Positions 15,941 through 25,042 of a stretch of 64,000 nt of DNA are shown in pieces. The position numbers and the translations under genes were made by a program. This DNA is from Aminobacter sp039907765 (lineage in GTDB: Bacteria; Pseudomonadota; Alphaproteobacteria; Rhizobiales; Rhizobiaceae): positions 106,641 through 170,640 of the forward strand of contig NZ_JARDJI010000010.1 in the NCBI RefSeq assembly GCF_039907765.1. The letters are read 5' to 3'. Position 1 is the stretch's first letter. The number at the start of each line of letters is the position of its first letter. Under the pieces are notes generated by a model. That model made no database searches. It was not told the origin of the DNA and saw only the letters and a list, made by a program, of their open reading frames with translations.

Positions 15941-17110
15941 ATGGCACGCTACGACGTGGTCATCATCGGCGGCGCGATCGTCGGCAGCTCGATCGCCTAC
16001 TATCTGCGCGACGAGGGCTTTACCGGCTCGATCGCGCTGGTCGAACGCGATCCACAATTCGCCACGGCCGCGACCACGCTGTCCTGCGCTTCGATCCGCC
16101 AGCAGTTCTCGATCCCCGAGAACATCCGCCTGTCGCAGTTCACGCTCGGCCTGTTCCGGCGGCTGAAGGACGAGTTCGGCGAGGACGCCGACATCGGCTT
16201 CCGCGAGGGCGGCTACCTGATCCTCGCCGGCGAGAACGGCCTGCCCATCCTCAAGGCCAACCACGAGGCGCAGATGGCCGAGGGCGCCGACATCGTGCTC
16301 GAGGACGCCGGACAGCTCTCGAAGCGCTTCTCGTGGATCTCGACCGAGGGCCTTTCCGCCGGCGCCTACGGGCGGACGGGCGAAGGCTGGTTCGACGCGC
16401 ATGCCATGCTCGGCCTGTTCCGCAAGGCGCTGAAGACCAAGAATATCGACTTGATCACGGCAGAAGTCGCCGGCATCGAGCGGCAGGGCAGCCGCGTCAC
16501 CGCCGTGACGCTGACGAACGGCGAAAGGCTCGAAGCGGGCACCATCATCAACGCCGCCGGCCCGAACGCCGGCAAGGTCTCGGCCATGGCAGGCCTCGTG
16601 CTGCCGGTCGAGCCGCGCAAGCGCAACGTCTTCGTGTTCGAGGCGCGCGACCGCTTCGACGACATGCCGCTGATGGTCGACCCGAGCGGCGTCTATGTCC
16701 GGCCCGAGGGCTCGGTCTACATCACCGGCGGTGCCGAGAGCGAAGACGGCGAGCAGGCGGCCGATCCGCAAGACTTCAACCCCGACTGGCCGCTGTTCGA
16801 AGAGGTGATCTGGCCCGTGCTCGCCACCCGCGTGCCGGCCTTCGAGGCGATCAAGCCGACGCGCGCCTGGGTCGGCCACTACGACTACAACGCGCTCGAC
16901 CAGAACGCCGTCATCGGCCCGCATCCCGAGGTCGAGAACTTCATCTTCGCCAACGGCTTCTCCGGCCACGGCCTGCAGCAGGCGCCGGCCGTCGGCAGGG
17001 CATTGGCCGAGCTCATCGTCCATGGCAGCTACCGCAGCATCGACTGCTCCGCCTTCGGCTACCAGCGCATCGCCGAGGGCCGGGCGTTCCGCGAGCTGAA
17101 CGTGATCTAG
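15941..17110 (+). CDS. FAD-dependent oxidoreductase (DadA/glycine-oxidase type)
   Basis: A 389-residue DAO-family flavoprotein with the N-terminal FAD-binding motif DVVIIGGAIVGSSIAYYL (residues 4-21) and the C-terminal FAD contact HYDYNALDQNAVIGPHPEVE followed by FANGFSGHGLQQAPAVGRALAELI. The family oxidises amines of D-amino acids, sarcosine, glycine or related compounds, but the substrate is not readable here. Start at ATG 15941; the open frame upstream to 15854 lacks homology. Divergent from the CoA-ester lyase gene with a 96-bp gap. Confidence 0.88.
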   Translation: MARYDVVIIGGAIVGSSIAYYLRDEGFTGSIALVERDPQFATAATTLSCASIRQQFSIPENIRLSQFTLGLFRRLKDEFGEDADIGFREGGYLILAGENGLPILKANHEAQMAEGADIVLEDAGQLSKRFSWISTEGLSAGAYGRTGEGWFDAHAMLGLFRKALKTKNIDLITAEVAGIERQGSRVTAVTLTNGERLEAGTIINAAGPNAGKVSAMAGLVLPVEPRKRNVFVFEARDRFDDMPLMVDPSGVYVRPEGSVYITGGAESEDGEQAADPQDFNPDWPLFEEVIWPVLATRVPAFEAIKPTRAWVGHYDYNALDQNAVIGPHPEVENFIFANGFSGHGLQQAPAVGRALAELIVHGSYRSIDCSAFGYQRIAEGRAFRELNVI

Positions 17111-18016
17111 CTTTCTGCCCCTCATCCCGAGCATGCCGGAGGATGAGGTCACGCAACCCGGTTGTCGGTCGATGGCTTCATTGCGGAATACCTTCTGTGA
17201 CGGATGCGCCGAGCCCATAGGCAAGCCGCCCGGCCTGGCGCACCAGCCGGGATTTGGTCATGTGGGAAGCCGACGCATGGCGCGCGCCTTCCTGATACTA
17301 TGTGTGCGGCACGCCGCCATGCGTCCGCCGGTGCTCTTGCCCCGCCCTCGTGCCGTGGAAACGCGTTTTCGCGCGACGGCTGGCGGGGCCCTGGCCTGGG
17401 GGCTCAACACCCAGCGACGCCACCGTTAGCGCCACCGGCCAGGACACCGTCTCCCCCACCTGATACCCGGTGCGCACCAGGCTTCCCGCGAGGGAGATGA
17501 CCCGATCTTAAGCCGGCTCTCGAAGGCGTGGAGAAATCCGCCGGAAGTTTTTTTGAAGTCCACGCAATAACAACAGGTTGTCTCGGCAATGGCCGGAAAT
17601 TTATCCCCGCCTGCGAACTCGGCAGGGCGGCCGAAGGCTGCGAGCGACCGGGAAAATGAAAGAGCCGTCGCGGGCTCGGACCCGGACGGCTCAGTCGTAC
17701 CCGGCACGAATGCCGGATCAGCTTTCGCGCCCGCCGCCCATATCGCCGCCGGCACCGACGCACGGCAGAGAGGCGAGACCGCGGATGAAATCAAACAGTA
17801 AAGGGCCGCTTTGCCATATTCGCCTCCATCGGTACTCGCAACGATGGAAGCGTAGGCCGATGCCGCAGGGGCGTCCACAAAGGCCCTAGAAGGTGGTTAA
17901 CCATAAGATAGGCGAATTCGACGAATTTGATCGTTCGCGAGCCGGACGGCCCGAATATTGCTTTTGCGATACGGCGGTCCCCTGCGAGGCGCCGCGGCGA
18001 TCGCCGCTCCACGCGT
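17111..18016. other. Gene-poor 0.9-kb stretch
   Basis: No convincing gene is seen between the FAD oxidoreductase and DUF1127. The longest frames (minus 17426-17878, plus 17204-17500 and 17589-17801) are low-complexity, lack ribosome-binding sites and match no family I know. An inverted repeat CTCATCC...GGATGAG at about 17122-17149 may end oxidoreductase transcription, though it has no T-run. Mixed base composition suggests decayed sequence. Confidence 0.5.
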
Positions 18017-18259
18017 CTAGCGCATGGTCATGAGCTTATCCATCAGTCCGCGGTCGACCTCCATCGAGGGTTTCGCTTCGGCCGAAGGATAGCCGATGTC
18101 CTTGAGCTGCTCTGGGCCGAGCGCCTCGATCGCCCTGCGGGTACGGACGAGCCGGTACCAGTCGCCGATCGCGGCGAAACGCGTGGCTGCGGCTTCGACG
18201 AAGCGTGCGGTGAAACCGGATGCCGGCAGCTTGTGGCCGGAATATGCCGAGTAAGCCAT
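18017..18259 (-). CDS. DUF1127 small protein (80 residues)
   Basis: The C-terminal half carries the DUF1127 pattern RLVRTRRAIEALGPEQLKDIGYP. The N-terminal extension (MAYSAYSGHKLPASGF...) is longer than in the 45-55-residue members. DUF1127 proteins of Rhizobiales are Arg-rich small proteins linked to RNA binding, phosphate and carbon metabolism and cell envelope traits. It is divergent from the BTAD regulator (174 bp between starts). A second, shorter member of the family lies at 53054-53221. Confidence 0.85.
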   Translation of the reverse strand: MAYSAYSGHKLPASGFTARFVEAAATRFAAIGDWYRLVRTRRAIEALGPEQLKDIGYPSAEAKPSMEVDRGLMDKLMTMR

Positions 18260-18432
18260 CGTGGCCTCCCATAGCGAAGTTGATGGGGAGACTTTGCCAT
18301 CCGGCTGTGATGCCAGCGTTCAAGCGGCGTGAACGGCGCGTGCAAAGGGCTGCGTGACCGCGCTAAATCGGCGTTAAATCGGGCCTCGGCAGTGTTATTG
18401 TTGCATGACATCGCCAGTGCTGGAGCACGCTG

Positions 18433-20412
18433 ATGCGCATTCGGTTGTTCGGTGGCCTCGAGGTGGTTTCCCCGGAAAACCGGCCTGTCCGCTTCGCCAC
18501 GCGCAAGACGGCGCAGGTTTTCGCCGCCCTGGTGCTGGCAGGCGGCAAGCCGGTGCGGCGCGAGGCGCTGTGCGAGGCGTTCTGGCCGGGGCGCGGCGAG
18601 GCGCAGGCGCGCAACAGCCTGCGCCAGGCCCTTGTCGACATCAGGCGCAGCTTTCCGGCCGGAAACGCCGCCAGGGTCGAGATCGAAAGCGACCTCGACA
18701 CCGTCACGCTGAAGGCGGAGCCAGGCACAGCCGATATCTGGGTTTTCGAGCAGACGGCGCAAGGAGACGACGGCGGTCTTGCGACTGCCGCCGAACTATA
18801 CCGGGGCGACCTGCTTGCCACGGACGCGATCCACGACGGGCTGGACTGGTTCGCGCCGCACCAGCGTACCTATCGGCGCATCGCCCTGCAGGTGGCTGAG
18901 CGGCTGAGCCAGGCTGCGCCGCAACCCGGTTCGCCAGAAGCGGCGGCCTGCGAGCGGCTGGCGGAAAGGCTGCTCGCGGCGGATTCGACAGCCGAGGAGG
19001 CGCACCGAGCCATCATCCGGCTATGCCTGCAGCGCGGCCAGCCGAACGCGGCGCTCAGGCAATACAAGCTGTGCCAGGAGGCGCTGCGGCGCGAACTCGG
19101 GGCCGAGCCGGAGGCCGCCACGAGCGCGCTGATCGCGGGAGAACGCGAGGCTGCCCGCCCGCCCGAGGTTCCGGCCGTGCCGGCGACGGACCGTCAGCCG
19201 CCGTCGCGCGGCACCGATCAACCCTCGGTCGTGGTGCTGCCGTTCGAGAACCTGAGCGGCCCTGAGGACGAGTTTCTCGTCGAAGGCGTGGTCGAGGAGA
19301 TCACCGCCACGCTTTCCCGGGTCAGCGATTTCTTCGTCATCGCTCGCCAGTCGGCCTATACCTATCGCGGCCGCTTCGTCGACCTTGCCGAGATCGGGCG
19401 CGAACTCGGCGTCCAGTATGCCGTCGAAGGCTCGGTGCGCCGGTCGATGGACAGGGTGCGGGTCGCCGTCAAGCTGGAGGACACGCAAACGCGCGCCCAG
19501 ATCTGGTCCGAACGCTACGACCGCGCCGCATCCGACATTTTCGCCCTGCAGGACGAGATTGCAGGGCAGGTTGCCGGCGCCATGCACCCGGCCCTGCTCA
19601 AGGCCGAGATCGAGGCCGCCAGGCGCAAGCCGCCGGAGAGCCTCAGGGCCTATGAGCTGGTGCTACGGGCCTATCCCGACATCTGGAGCGCGACGAGCGA
19701 CGGCAACCGGCTGGGGATCGCACTGCTCGAACAGGCGATCGCGGCGGACCCGAGCTATGGCCGCGCCTATGCGCTGCGCGCCTGGGGCCACGCCCAGAAC
19801 CTCGCCTATCTCTGGTCGTCCGACCCCGACAGGGAGAGGGAGCTGGCGCTGGCGGACGCCGAGACGGCCGCGCGGCTGGCGAGCAACGACCCGATGGCGC
19901 TGACGGCCACCGGCGCGGCGCTCAGCATGTGCACCACCGATCAGAGCCGCGCCGGCGCCTATATCGAAAGGGCGCTGGCGCTCGACCCGAACAGCGCCTG
20001 GGCCTGGGCCCGATCCGGATGGGTCGCGATCTACCGCGACCAGCCGCAGGCGGCCAGGCGCGACTTCGAGCGCGCCATGGCACTGAGCCCGTTCGATCCG
20101 CTGGAACACAACTTCACCATGGGGCTGGCGGCGGCGAGCGGGCTCGATGGCGATTTCGCCCGGGCAGCCAGGATCACGCAGGAGATGATCGACAAGAACC
20201 CGCAGGTGACCTGGGCCTATCGCCAGCTCGCCGCCTACTCCGTCTTCGCCGGCGATCCCGAAGCCGCCCGCCGCGCCATCGCGACGCTCAGGGCGGCAAA
20301 CCCCGGCGTGTCGATCGCGGTGATGAAGAAAAGCCATCCGTTTCGGCACATCCCGCGCCTGTTCGACACCTTCGTCGAGGGCTGGCGGCGCGCCGGCCTG
20401 CCGGAGGAGTAG
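18433..20412 (+). CDS. BTAD-domain regulator with TolB-like and TPR parts
   Basis: A 659-residue protein. The start MRIRLFGGLEVVSPENRPVR and RKTAQVFAALVLAGG (1-95) form an OmpR-like winged helix, followed by a bacterial transcriptional activation domain (about 100-245). A TolB-N/FlgO-like segment (SVVVLPFENLSGPEDEFLVEGVVEEI, 260-370) and several TPR units up to residue 650 follow. Similar modular proteins are frequent in Rhizobiales and usually stand alone. The target genes are unknown; the nearest candidates are the divergent DUF1127 gene and the downstream DUF2189 gene. Confidence 0.85.
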   Translation: MRIRLFGGLEVVSPENRPVRFATRKTAQVFAALVLAGGKPVRREALCEAFWPGRGEAQARNSLRQALVDIRRSFPAGNAARVEIESDLDTVTLKAEPGTADIWVFEQTAQGDDGGLATAAELYRGDLLATDAIHDGLDWFAPHQRTYRRIALQVAERLSQAAPQPGSPEAAACERLAERLLAADSTAEEAHRAIIRLCLQRGQPNAALRQYKLCQEALRRELGAEPEAATSALIAGEREAARPPEVPAVPATDRQPPSRGTDQPSVVVLPFENLSGPEDEFLVEGVVEEITATLSRVSDFFVIARQSAYTYRGRFVDLAEIGRELGVQYAVEGSVRRSMDRVRVAVKLEDTQTRAQIWSERYDRAASDIFALQDEIAGQVAGAMHPALLKAEIEAARRKPPESLRAYELVLRAYPDIWSATSDGNRLGIALLEQAIAADPSYGRAYALRAWGHAQNLAYLWSSDPDRERELALADAETAARLASNDPMALTATGAALSMCTTDQSRAGAYIERALALDPNSAWAWARSGWVAIYRDQPQAARRDFERAMALSPFDPLEHNFTMGLAAASGLDGDFARAARITQEMIDKNPQVTWAYRQLAAYSVFAGDPEAARRAIATLRAANPGVSIAVMKKSHPFRHIPRLFDTFVEGWRRAGLPEE

Positions 20413-20518
20413 CTGCGGCAAAGGGTGAATGGTTCCGCGCACCCTTGATCTCGATCAAGGCCGTCCGTCCCCTGGGATGCAAGCTGGGATCGTGGCGGAC
20501 CGAGCGAGGGAGGAAGCG

Positions 20519-21307
20519 ATGGTCGACATGGGCAGCGGCAATGCCAGGCGGCCGGGGGCACTGCCCGAGGTGCGGGCGCTGACGATGGCCGACATCCGCG
20601 ACAGCCTGGCCGAGGGTGCCGCGGATTTCGCGCGGCGGCCGGCGATCGGCCTCGCCATCGCCGCCGTCTTCGTGGTGATCGGCCTGGCGATCACCACCTC
20701 GCTCTTGGTGCTGCGCGAGCCGTGGCTGATCTATCCCTTCGCCATCGGTTTTCCGCTGGTCGGCCCCTTCGCCGCGGTCGGCCTCTACGAGGTCAGCCGC
20801 CGGCTGGAGGCGGGACGGATGCCGACGGCCCGGGAGGTGTGGCGGGTCATCTGGGCCCAGCGCCGGCGCGAGGTGTCGTGGATGGCCTTCACGATGCTGT
20901 TCGTGTTCTGGGTATGGATGTACCAGATCAGGCTGCTGATGGCGCTGATCCTCGGCCGCATGTCCTATGCCACGCTCGACCGCTTCGCCGACGTTGTGCT
21001 GACCACCAACGAGGGCTGGGTGTTCCTGGCGGTCGGTCACATCGAGGGCGCAGCCCTTGCCTTGGTGCTGTTTTCGATCACCGTGATCTCGATCCCGATG
21101 CTGCTCGACCGCGAGGTCGACTTCGTCACCGCCATGCTGACCTCGATCCGCACGGTGCTGGCGAGCCCGCTGGTGATGCTGGGCTGGGGCCTCATCGTGA
21201 CGGTGGCGGTGCTCGCCGCCTGCGCACCCCTGTTCCTCGGGCTCCTGGTGGTGCTGCCGGTGCTCGGGCACGCGACCTGGCACCTCTACCGGCGGGCGGT
21301 GGTGTAG
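20519..21307 (+). CDS. DUF2189-family inner-membrane protein
   Basis: A 262-residue protein with about six transmembrane segments. The DUF2189 core is seen in ALTMADIRDSLAEGAADFARRPAIGLAIAAVF and PLVGPFAAVGLYEVSRRLEAGR, and the middle holds RRREVSWMAFTMLFVFWVWMYQIRLLMALIL. Members are widespread in alphaproteobacteria and are often annotated as cytochrome c oxidase-related proteins, without proof. Start at ATG 20519 after GAGGGAGGAAGCG. The gene begins 106 bp after the BTAD regulator. Confidence 0.82.
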   Translation: MVDMGSGNARRPGALPEVRALTMADIRDSLAEGAADFARRPAIGLAIAAVFVVIGLAITTSLLVLREPWLIYPFAIGFPLVGPFAAVGLYEVSRRLEAGRMPTAREVWRVIWAQRRREVSWMAFTMLFVFWVWMYQIRLLMALILGRMSYATLDRFADVVLTTNEGWVFLAVGHIEGAALALVLFSITVISIPMLLDREVDFVTAMLTSIRTVLASPLVMLGWGLIVTVAVLAACAPLFLGLLVVLPVLGHATWHLYRRAVV

Positions 21308-21467
21308 GCATTCGGGCCATGAACGGGCCCGGCGGCGTGCCGTCAAAGGCCCCGGCTCATCAAATTCGGCCATAACGCCGCCGTCTGGCTTGTCGCGGCG
21401 GCGGGCGAGGCGCACAATCCGCCGCCATGCGGACGAGGAGGCATTTCTCTCAACGGAGGAAAGCCCC

Positions 21468-22907
21468 ATGAACGACCTCAGCCTGACCACGCTGGACGGA
21501 GGCATGGCGATGCTCAGCGCGCCTGTGCTCGATGCCTTCGCCGCCAGCCTGCGCGGCGACGTGCTCAATGCCGGCGATCCCGGCTACGACGAGGCACGCG
21601 CCATCTGGAACGCCATGATCGACCGCCGGCCCGGCCTGATCGTGCGCTGCGCCGGCGCGGGCGACGTCATCGCCGCTATCAATTTCGCGCGTGAGAACAA
21701 CCTGCTCGTCGCCGTGCGCGGTGGCGGCCACAACATCGCCGGCAACGCCGTCTGCGACGGCGGGTTGATGATCGACCTTTCCAGGATGAAATCGGTGCGC
21801 GTCGACCGAGTAGCTCGCAGGGCCTGGGTGGAGCCGGGCGCGATCCTGGCCGACGTCGACAAGGAGACGCAGGCCTTCGGGCTGGTGGTGCCGACCGGCA
21901 TCAACTCGACCACCGGCATAGCCGGCCTGACGCTCGGCGGCGGCTTCGGCTGGACGGCGCGCAAGCTCGGGCTCACCATCGACAACCTGCTTTCCGCCGA
22001 CGTGGTGACGGCCGACGGCGAGCTGTTACGGGCAAGCACCGCCGAGCATCCGGACCTGTTCTGGGCCATCCGCGGCGGCGGCGGCAATTTCGGCGTGGTG
22101 ACCGCCTTCGAGTTCAAGCTGCACAAGCTCGGGCCGCAAGTGCTTTCGGGCCTCGTCGTGCACCCGTTCGACGACGCCAAGGCGGTGCTCGAAGGATACC
22201 GGGCCGCGCTCGAGGACGCCCCCGACGAGCTGACCTGCTGGACGGTTGCGCGCCGCGCCCCGCCGCTGCCGTTCCTGCCGGCCGACTGGCACGGCAAGGA
22301 GGTGCTGGTGCTGGCCATGTGCTGGTGCGGCGAGATGGCGGCGGGCGAACAGGCGACGGCCCGCCTGCGCGGCATCGGCAAGCCGATCGTCGACGTGGTC
22401 GGACCGAACCCCTTCGTCGGATGGCAGGCGGCCTTCGACGCGCTGCTTGCGCCGGGCGCCCGCAACTACTGGAAGAGCCACGACTTCATCGAACTGGCCG
22501 ACGAGACCATCGATGCGCTCGACCAGGCGATCCGAAACCTGCCCGGACCGGAGTGCGAGGTGTTCATCGGCCATGTCGGCGGCGTCGCCGGACAGGTCGC
22601 CACCGAGGCGACCGCCTTCCCGCAGCGTAGCTCTCACTACGTCATGAACGTACATGGGCGCTGGCGCGAGGCGGCGATGGACGACGCCTGCATCGCCTGG
22701 GCGCGTGGCATCTACGAGGCGACCAAGCCGCAGGCGATCGGCACCGCCTATATCAACTTCATGCCGTCGGACGAAGCGGACCGGGTGGAGGCCGCCTATG
22801 GCGTCAACTATGCGCGGCTGATCGAGGTCAAGCAGAAATACGACCCGAAGAACTTCTTCCGCCTGAACCAGAACCTCAAGGCGCGGCACGCCCGCAAGGC
22901 GGCGTAG
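21468..22907 (+). CDS. FAD-binding oxidoreductase, berberine-bridge (BBE) type
   Basis: A 479-residue flavoprotein of the PCMH/FAD_binding_4 plus BBE family. The FAD-binding part shows AVRGGGHNIAGNAVCDGGLMIDLS (about 85-108; the His in GGGHN is the usual FAD-linking residue), GVVPTGINSTTGIAGLTLGGGFGWTARK-like sequence near 145-170, and IRGGGGNFGVVTAFEF. The BBE end carries NYARLIEVKQKYDPKNFFRLNQNL. The Cys needed for a second FAD bond is not evident. The family oxidises sugars and alcohols; substrate unknown. Start at ATG 21468 after CGGAGGAAAG. Confidence 0.88.
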   Translation: MNDLSLTTLDGGMAMLSAPVLDAFAASLRGDVLNAGDPGYDEARAIWNAMIDRRPGLIVRCAGAGDVIAAINFARENNLLVAVRGGGHNIAGNAVCDGGLMIDLSRMKSVRVDRVARRAWVEPGAILADVDKETQAFGLVVPTGINSTTGIAGLTLGGGFGWTARKLGLTIDNLLSADVVTADGELLRASTAEHPDLFWAIRGGGGNFGVVTAFEFKLHKLGPQVLSGLVVHPFDDAKAVLEGYRAALEDAPDELTCWTVARRAPPLPFLPADWHGKEVLVLAMCWCGEMAAGEQATARLRGIGKPIVDVVGPNPFVGWQAAFDALLAPGARNYWKSHDFIELADETIDALDQAIRNLPGPECEVFIGHVGGVAGQVATEATAFPQRSSHYVMNVHGRWREAAMDDACIAWARGIYEATKPQAIGTAYINFMPSDEADRVEAAYGVNYARLIEVKQKYDPKNFFRLNQNLKARHARKAA

Positions 22908-22936
22908 CGCCTCCGCCAAGGGCTCTGCCCGCAGTA

Positions 22937-22965
22937 GCCCTCCCCCAACGGGGAGGGCCTTTCCT
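22937..22965 (+). terminator. Rho-independent terminator after the BBE oxidoreductase
   Basis: A perfect 9-bp stem GCCCTCCCC / GGGGAGGGC with loop CAAC is followed by CTTTCCTT. It lies 30 bp after the oxidoreductase stop. Confidence 0.7.
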
Positions 22966-23022
22966 TGCCCGCGCTCTGGACAAGCCCCGGCGACTGTCTG
23001 GACAACGCAGCCTATCTTTTAT

Positions 23023-23038
23023 ATAACCAATTTGTTAT
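23023..23038. promoter_or_regulatory. Candidate ArsR operator
   Basis: ATAACCAATTTGTTAT is an inverted repeat (ATAAC/GTTAT) 18 bp before the ArsR-type gene and overlaps a TATAAC that could be the -10 box. Autoregulation is typical for this regulator class; inferred from position. Confidence 0.5.
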
Positions 23039-23056
23039 CAACATCGAGTTCATACG

Positions 23057-23398
23057 ATGACGCCGTCCGAACGCCTCGACGCCACCTTTGCAGCACTTGC
23101 CGACCCGACGCGGCGGGCGATCCTCGCCAGGCTGATCGGGGGCGAGGCGACGGTGATGGAGCTGGCCGACCCCTTCGACATGAGCCAGCCGGCGATCTCC
23201 AAGCATCTCAAGGTGCTGGAGCGCGCCGGGCTGATTTCGCGCGGCCGCGACGCCCAGCGCCGGCCCTGCCGCATCGAGGGCGCGGCGCTCGCCGAGGCCG
23301 TAGGCTGGATGGAGCAATACCGCAAGGTCTGGGAAGGCAACTACAGGCGGCTCGATGCCCTGCTTGCCGAATTGCAGGCGCACAAGGGCAAGGCCTGA
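23057..23398 (+). CDS. ArsR-family regulator, SRPBCC-associated type
   Basis: A 113-residue winged-helix protein. It has the sequence ATFAALADPTRRAILARLIGGEATVMELADPFDMSQPAISKHLKVLERAGLISRGRDAQRRP, the form that accompanies START-like (AHSA1) proteins. No metal-binding cysteines are visible, so it is not an arsenic sensor. It is followed 26 bp later by the SRPBCC gene; the pair is a common unit in Mesorhizobium-like genomes and probably controls itself. Confidence 0.9.
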   Translation: MTPSERLDATFAALADPTRRAILARLIGGEATVMELADPFDMSQPAISKHLKVLERAGLISRGRDAQRRPCRIEGAALAEAVGWMEQYRKVWEGNYRRLDALLAELQAHKGKA

Positions 23399-23424
23399 GC
23401 CGAAACCGACACGAGGAGAGGACG

Positions 23425-23913
23425 ATGACGCACCGACTGGAAGTGACCACGCCGAGCGCGCGCGAGATCGCAATGACGCGCGTCTTCGACGCGCCGCGCG
23501 ACCTCGTCTTCGACTGCTGGACGATCCCGGCGCTGCTGAAGCGCTGGATGACCGGCCCCGACGGCTGGCGTTTTTCGGTCTGCGACATCGACCTGCGCGT
23601 CGGCGGGAACTATCGCTTCGTCTGGCAGCACGTCGACGGCCGCGACATGGGCATGACCGGCACCTATCGCGAGATCGTCAGGCCCGAGAGGCTCGCCAGC
23701 ACCGAGCTCTTCGACATGGACTGGACCGACGGCGAGGCACATGTGACGCTGGTGCTGACCGAAAGGGACGGCCGCCCCACCTCGGTGACGACGGTTCTCT
23801 ACAGCTCGGAAAAGGTCCGCGACGGCGCAATCCAGGTTGGCATGGCCGATGGCGTAGCCGCCGGCTACGACCGGCTCGACGACGTGCTGGCAGAACGGGT
23901 GGCGGCCGGGTAG
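23425..23913 (+). CDS. SRPBCC/AHSA1-domain protein
   Basis: A 162-residue START-like protein. The opening REIAMTRVFDAPRDLVFDCWTIPALLKRWMTGPDGW and the middle GGNYRFVWQHVDGRDMGMTGTYREIVRPERLASTE are typical of AHSA1-type SRPBCC proteins, which bind hydrophobic ligands in a deep pocket. Start at ATG 23425 after GAGGAGAGG. Paired with the preceding ArsR regulator. The ligand is unknown. Confidence 0.88.
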   Translation: MTHRLEVTTPSAREIAMTRVFDAPRDLVFDCWTIPALLKRWMTGPDGWRFSVCDIDLRVGGNYRFVWQHVDGRDMGMTGTYREIVRPERLASTELFDMDWTDGEAHVTLVLTERDGRPTSVTTVLYSSEKVRDGAIQVGMADGVAAGYDRLDDVLAERVAAG

Positions 23914-23976
23914 AGCACCACTATCCGCCACGATCCCGCGCCTCGGGCGGGTCCTCGCGCGGCCGGGGAGAAAACT

Positions 23977-24285
23977 TCAGCGGCAGGCGCGGAGAAAATT
24001 GCTGCCGAAGACATCGATCCGGCAGCCCGGCCGGACCACCGGCACGTCCGGCCTCGGGGTCGGCTGGTTGGCCGTCTGGCGGTCGACCTCGCGCAGCCGC
24101 TGCTGCCGTTGCTGGAATTCGATTCGCCGTTCGCGGTTCTCGAGGATCTGCAGCTCGTCGAAGCGGCCTTCGCGGATCAGCGTGTCACGGTCGGGCTGGC
24201 CCACCAGGCCGCCTGCGAACGCCTGCGCCATGCCGCCTAGCAGAACGGCGGCGGCAAGCAGAGAGCTTTTCGCAAGATTCGGCAT
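23977..24285 (-). CDS. Small secreted protein of unknown function
   Basis: A 102-residue protein with a clear signal peptide (MPNLAKSSLLAAAVLLGGMAQAFAGG, cleavage likely after AFA). The mature part is polar and Gln/Arg-rich (RERRIEFQQRQQRLREVDRQ) and ends with two cysteines (GCRIDVFGSNFLRACR) that could form a disulfide bond. No family recognised. Convergent with the SRPBCC gene (64-bp gap). Confidence 0.7.
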   Translation of the reverse strand: MPNLAKSSLLAAAVLLGGMAQAFAGGLVGQPDRDTLIREGRFDELQILENRERRIEFQQRQQRLREVDRQTANQPTPRPDVPVVRPGCRIDVFGSNFLRACR

Positions 24286-24547
24286 CCAATTCTCCCGCGT
24301 CGTCCGCCCAAGGCTCAAGGTAGTGCTTGGCGCAGCCGATGCAATGGGCGACCAAGCCATTGACGTTGCGTCGGCTTCTCCCTATCTGAGCGCGGTCAAG
24401 GGCGGGAAGCCCCTGCCGCCCGCAGCCGCAAGGCACGGTGAAGCTTCCCTCGAAAATCTCGTTTCCCTGTCGATGCGACGGCCGAAGCGGCAATGCGGGC
24501 TCCCGATTTCGAAAGACGCCGTTCGCCAATCGCGAAGGAGCGAAACC

Positions 24548-24997
24548 ATGACCAACGGTCAGACCCCGACCGACTACAAGACCAATGCCCGCAGGCTGCG
24601 CGACGCGCTCGCCGCCGAGGGTTTCGACATCAGCCACGCCAAGGCCCTCGAGCTGGTCGCCAGGCAGAACGGCGCCCGCGACTGGAACACGCTTGCGGCG
24701 CGTCCGGTAACAGCGAAGGCCGACGAGCCCAAGGGGGCCGTACCCTTCGGCGTCGGCGAGACCGTCGCAGGCACCTTCAACGGCAACCCGGCCAGGGGCC
24801 GCGTCATCGGCCTCGAAGAGACGATCAAGCCGGATCTCTGGCGCGTCACCATAGCCTTCAACCCGCCGGTGGACGTGTCGACCTCGAAACTGTTCTCGTC
24901 GGAACGCCGGCGCATCCAGATGGTGGTGGGCGCCGATGGCCGCTCGCGCCGGCTGACCGGCACCGAAACCGGCGTGATGGCGCTCGCCCGCGCCTGA
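24548..24997 (+). CDS. Glyoxalase-related small protein (PF20066 type)
   Basis: A 149-residue protein. The N-terminal part NARRLRDALAAEGFDISHAKALELVARQNGARDWNTLAA (residues 12-50) is the short domain named after glyoxalase superfamily proteins. The C-terminal half VGETVAGTFNGNPARGRVIGLEETIKPDLWRVTIAFNPPVDVST is a beta-rich domain often found beside it. The biochemical role is unknown. Start at ATG 24548 after GGAGCG. Nothing nearby gives a context. Confidence 0.8.
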   Translation: MTNGQTPTDYKTNARRLRDALAAEGFDISHAKALELVARQNGARDWNTLAARPVTAKADEPKGAVPFGVGETVAGTFNGNPARGRVIGLEETIKPDLWRVTIAFNPPVDVSTSKLFSSERRRIQMVVGADGRSRRLTGTETGVMALARA

Positions 24998-25042
24998 CCG
25001 GCATGGGCCGCCGTCACGGCGGCGGCCCGCACGCTTCGTCAG

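Noticed and set aside
17426..17878. Minus-strand frame of 150 codons in the gene-poor stretch
   Set aside because: No ribosome-binding site, mixed composition and no recognisable domain.
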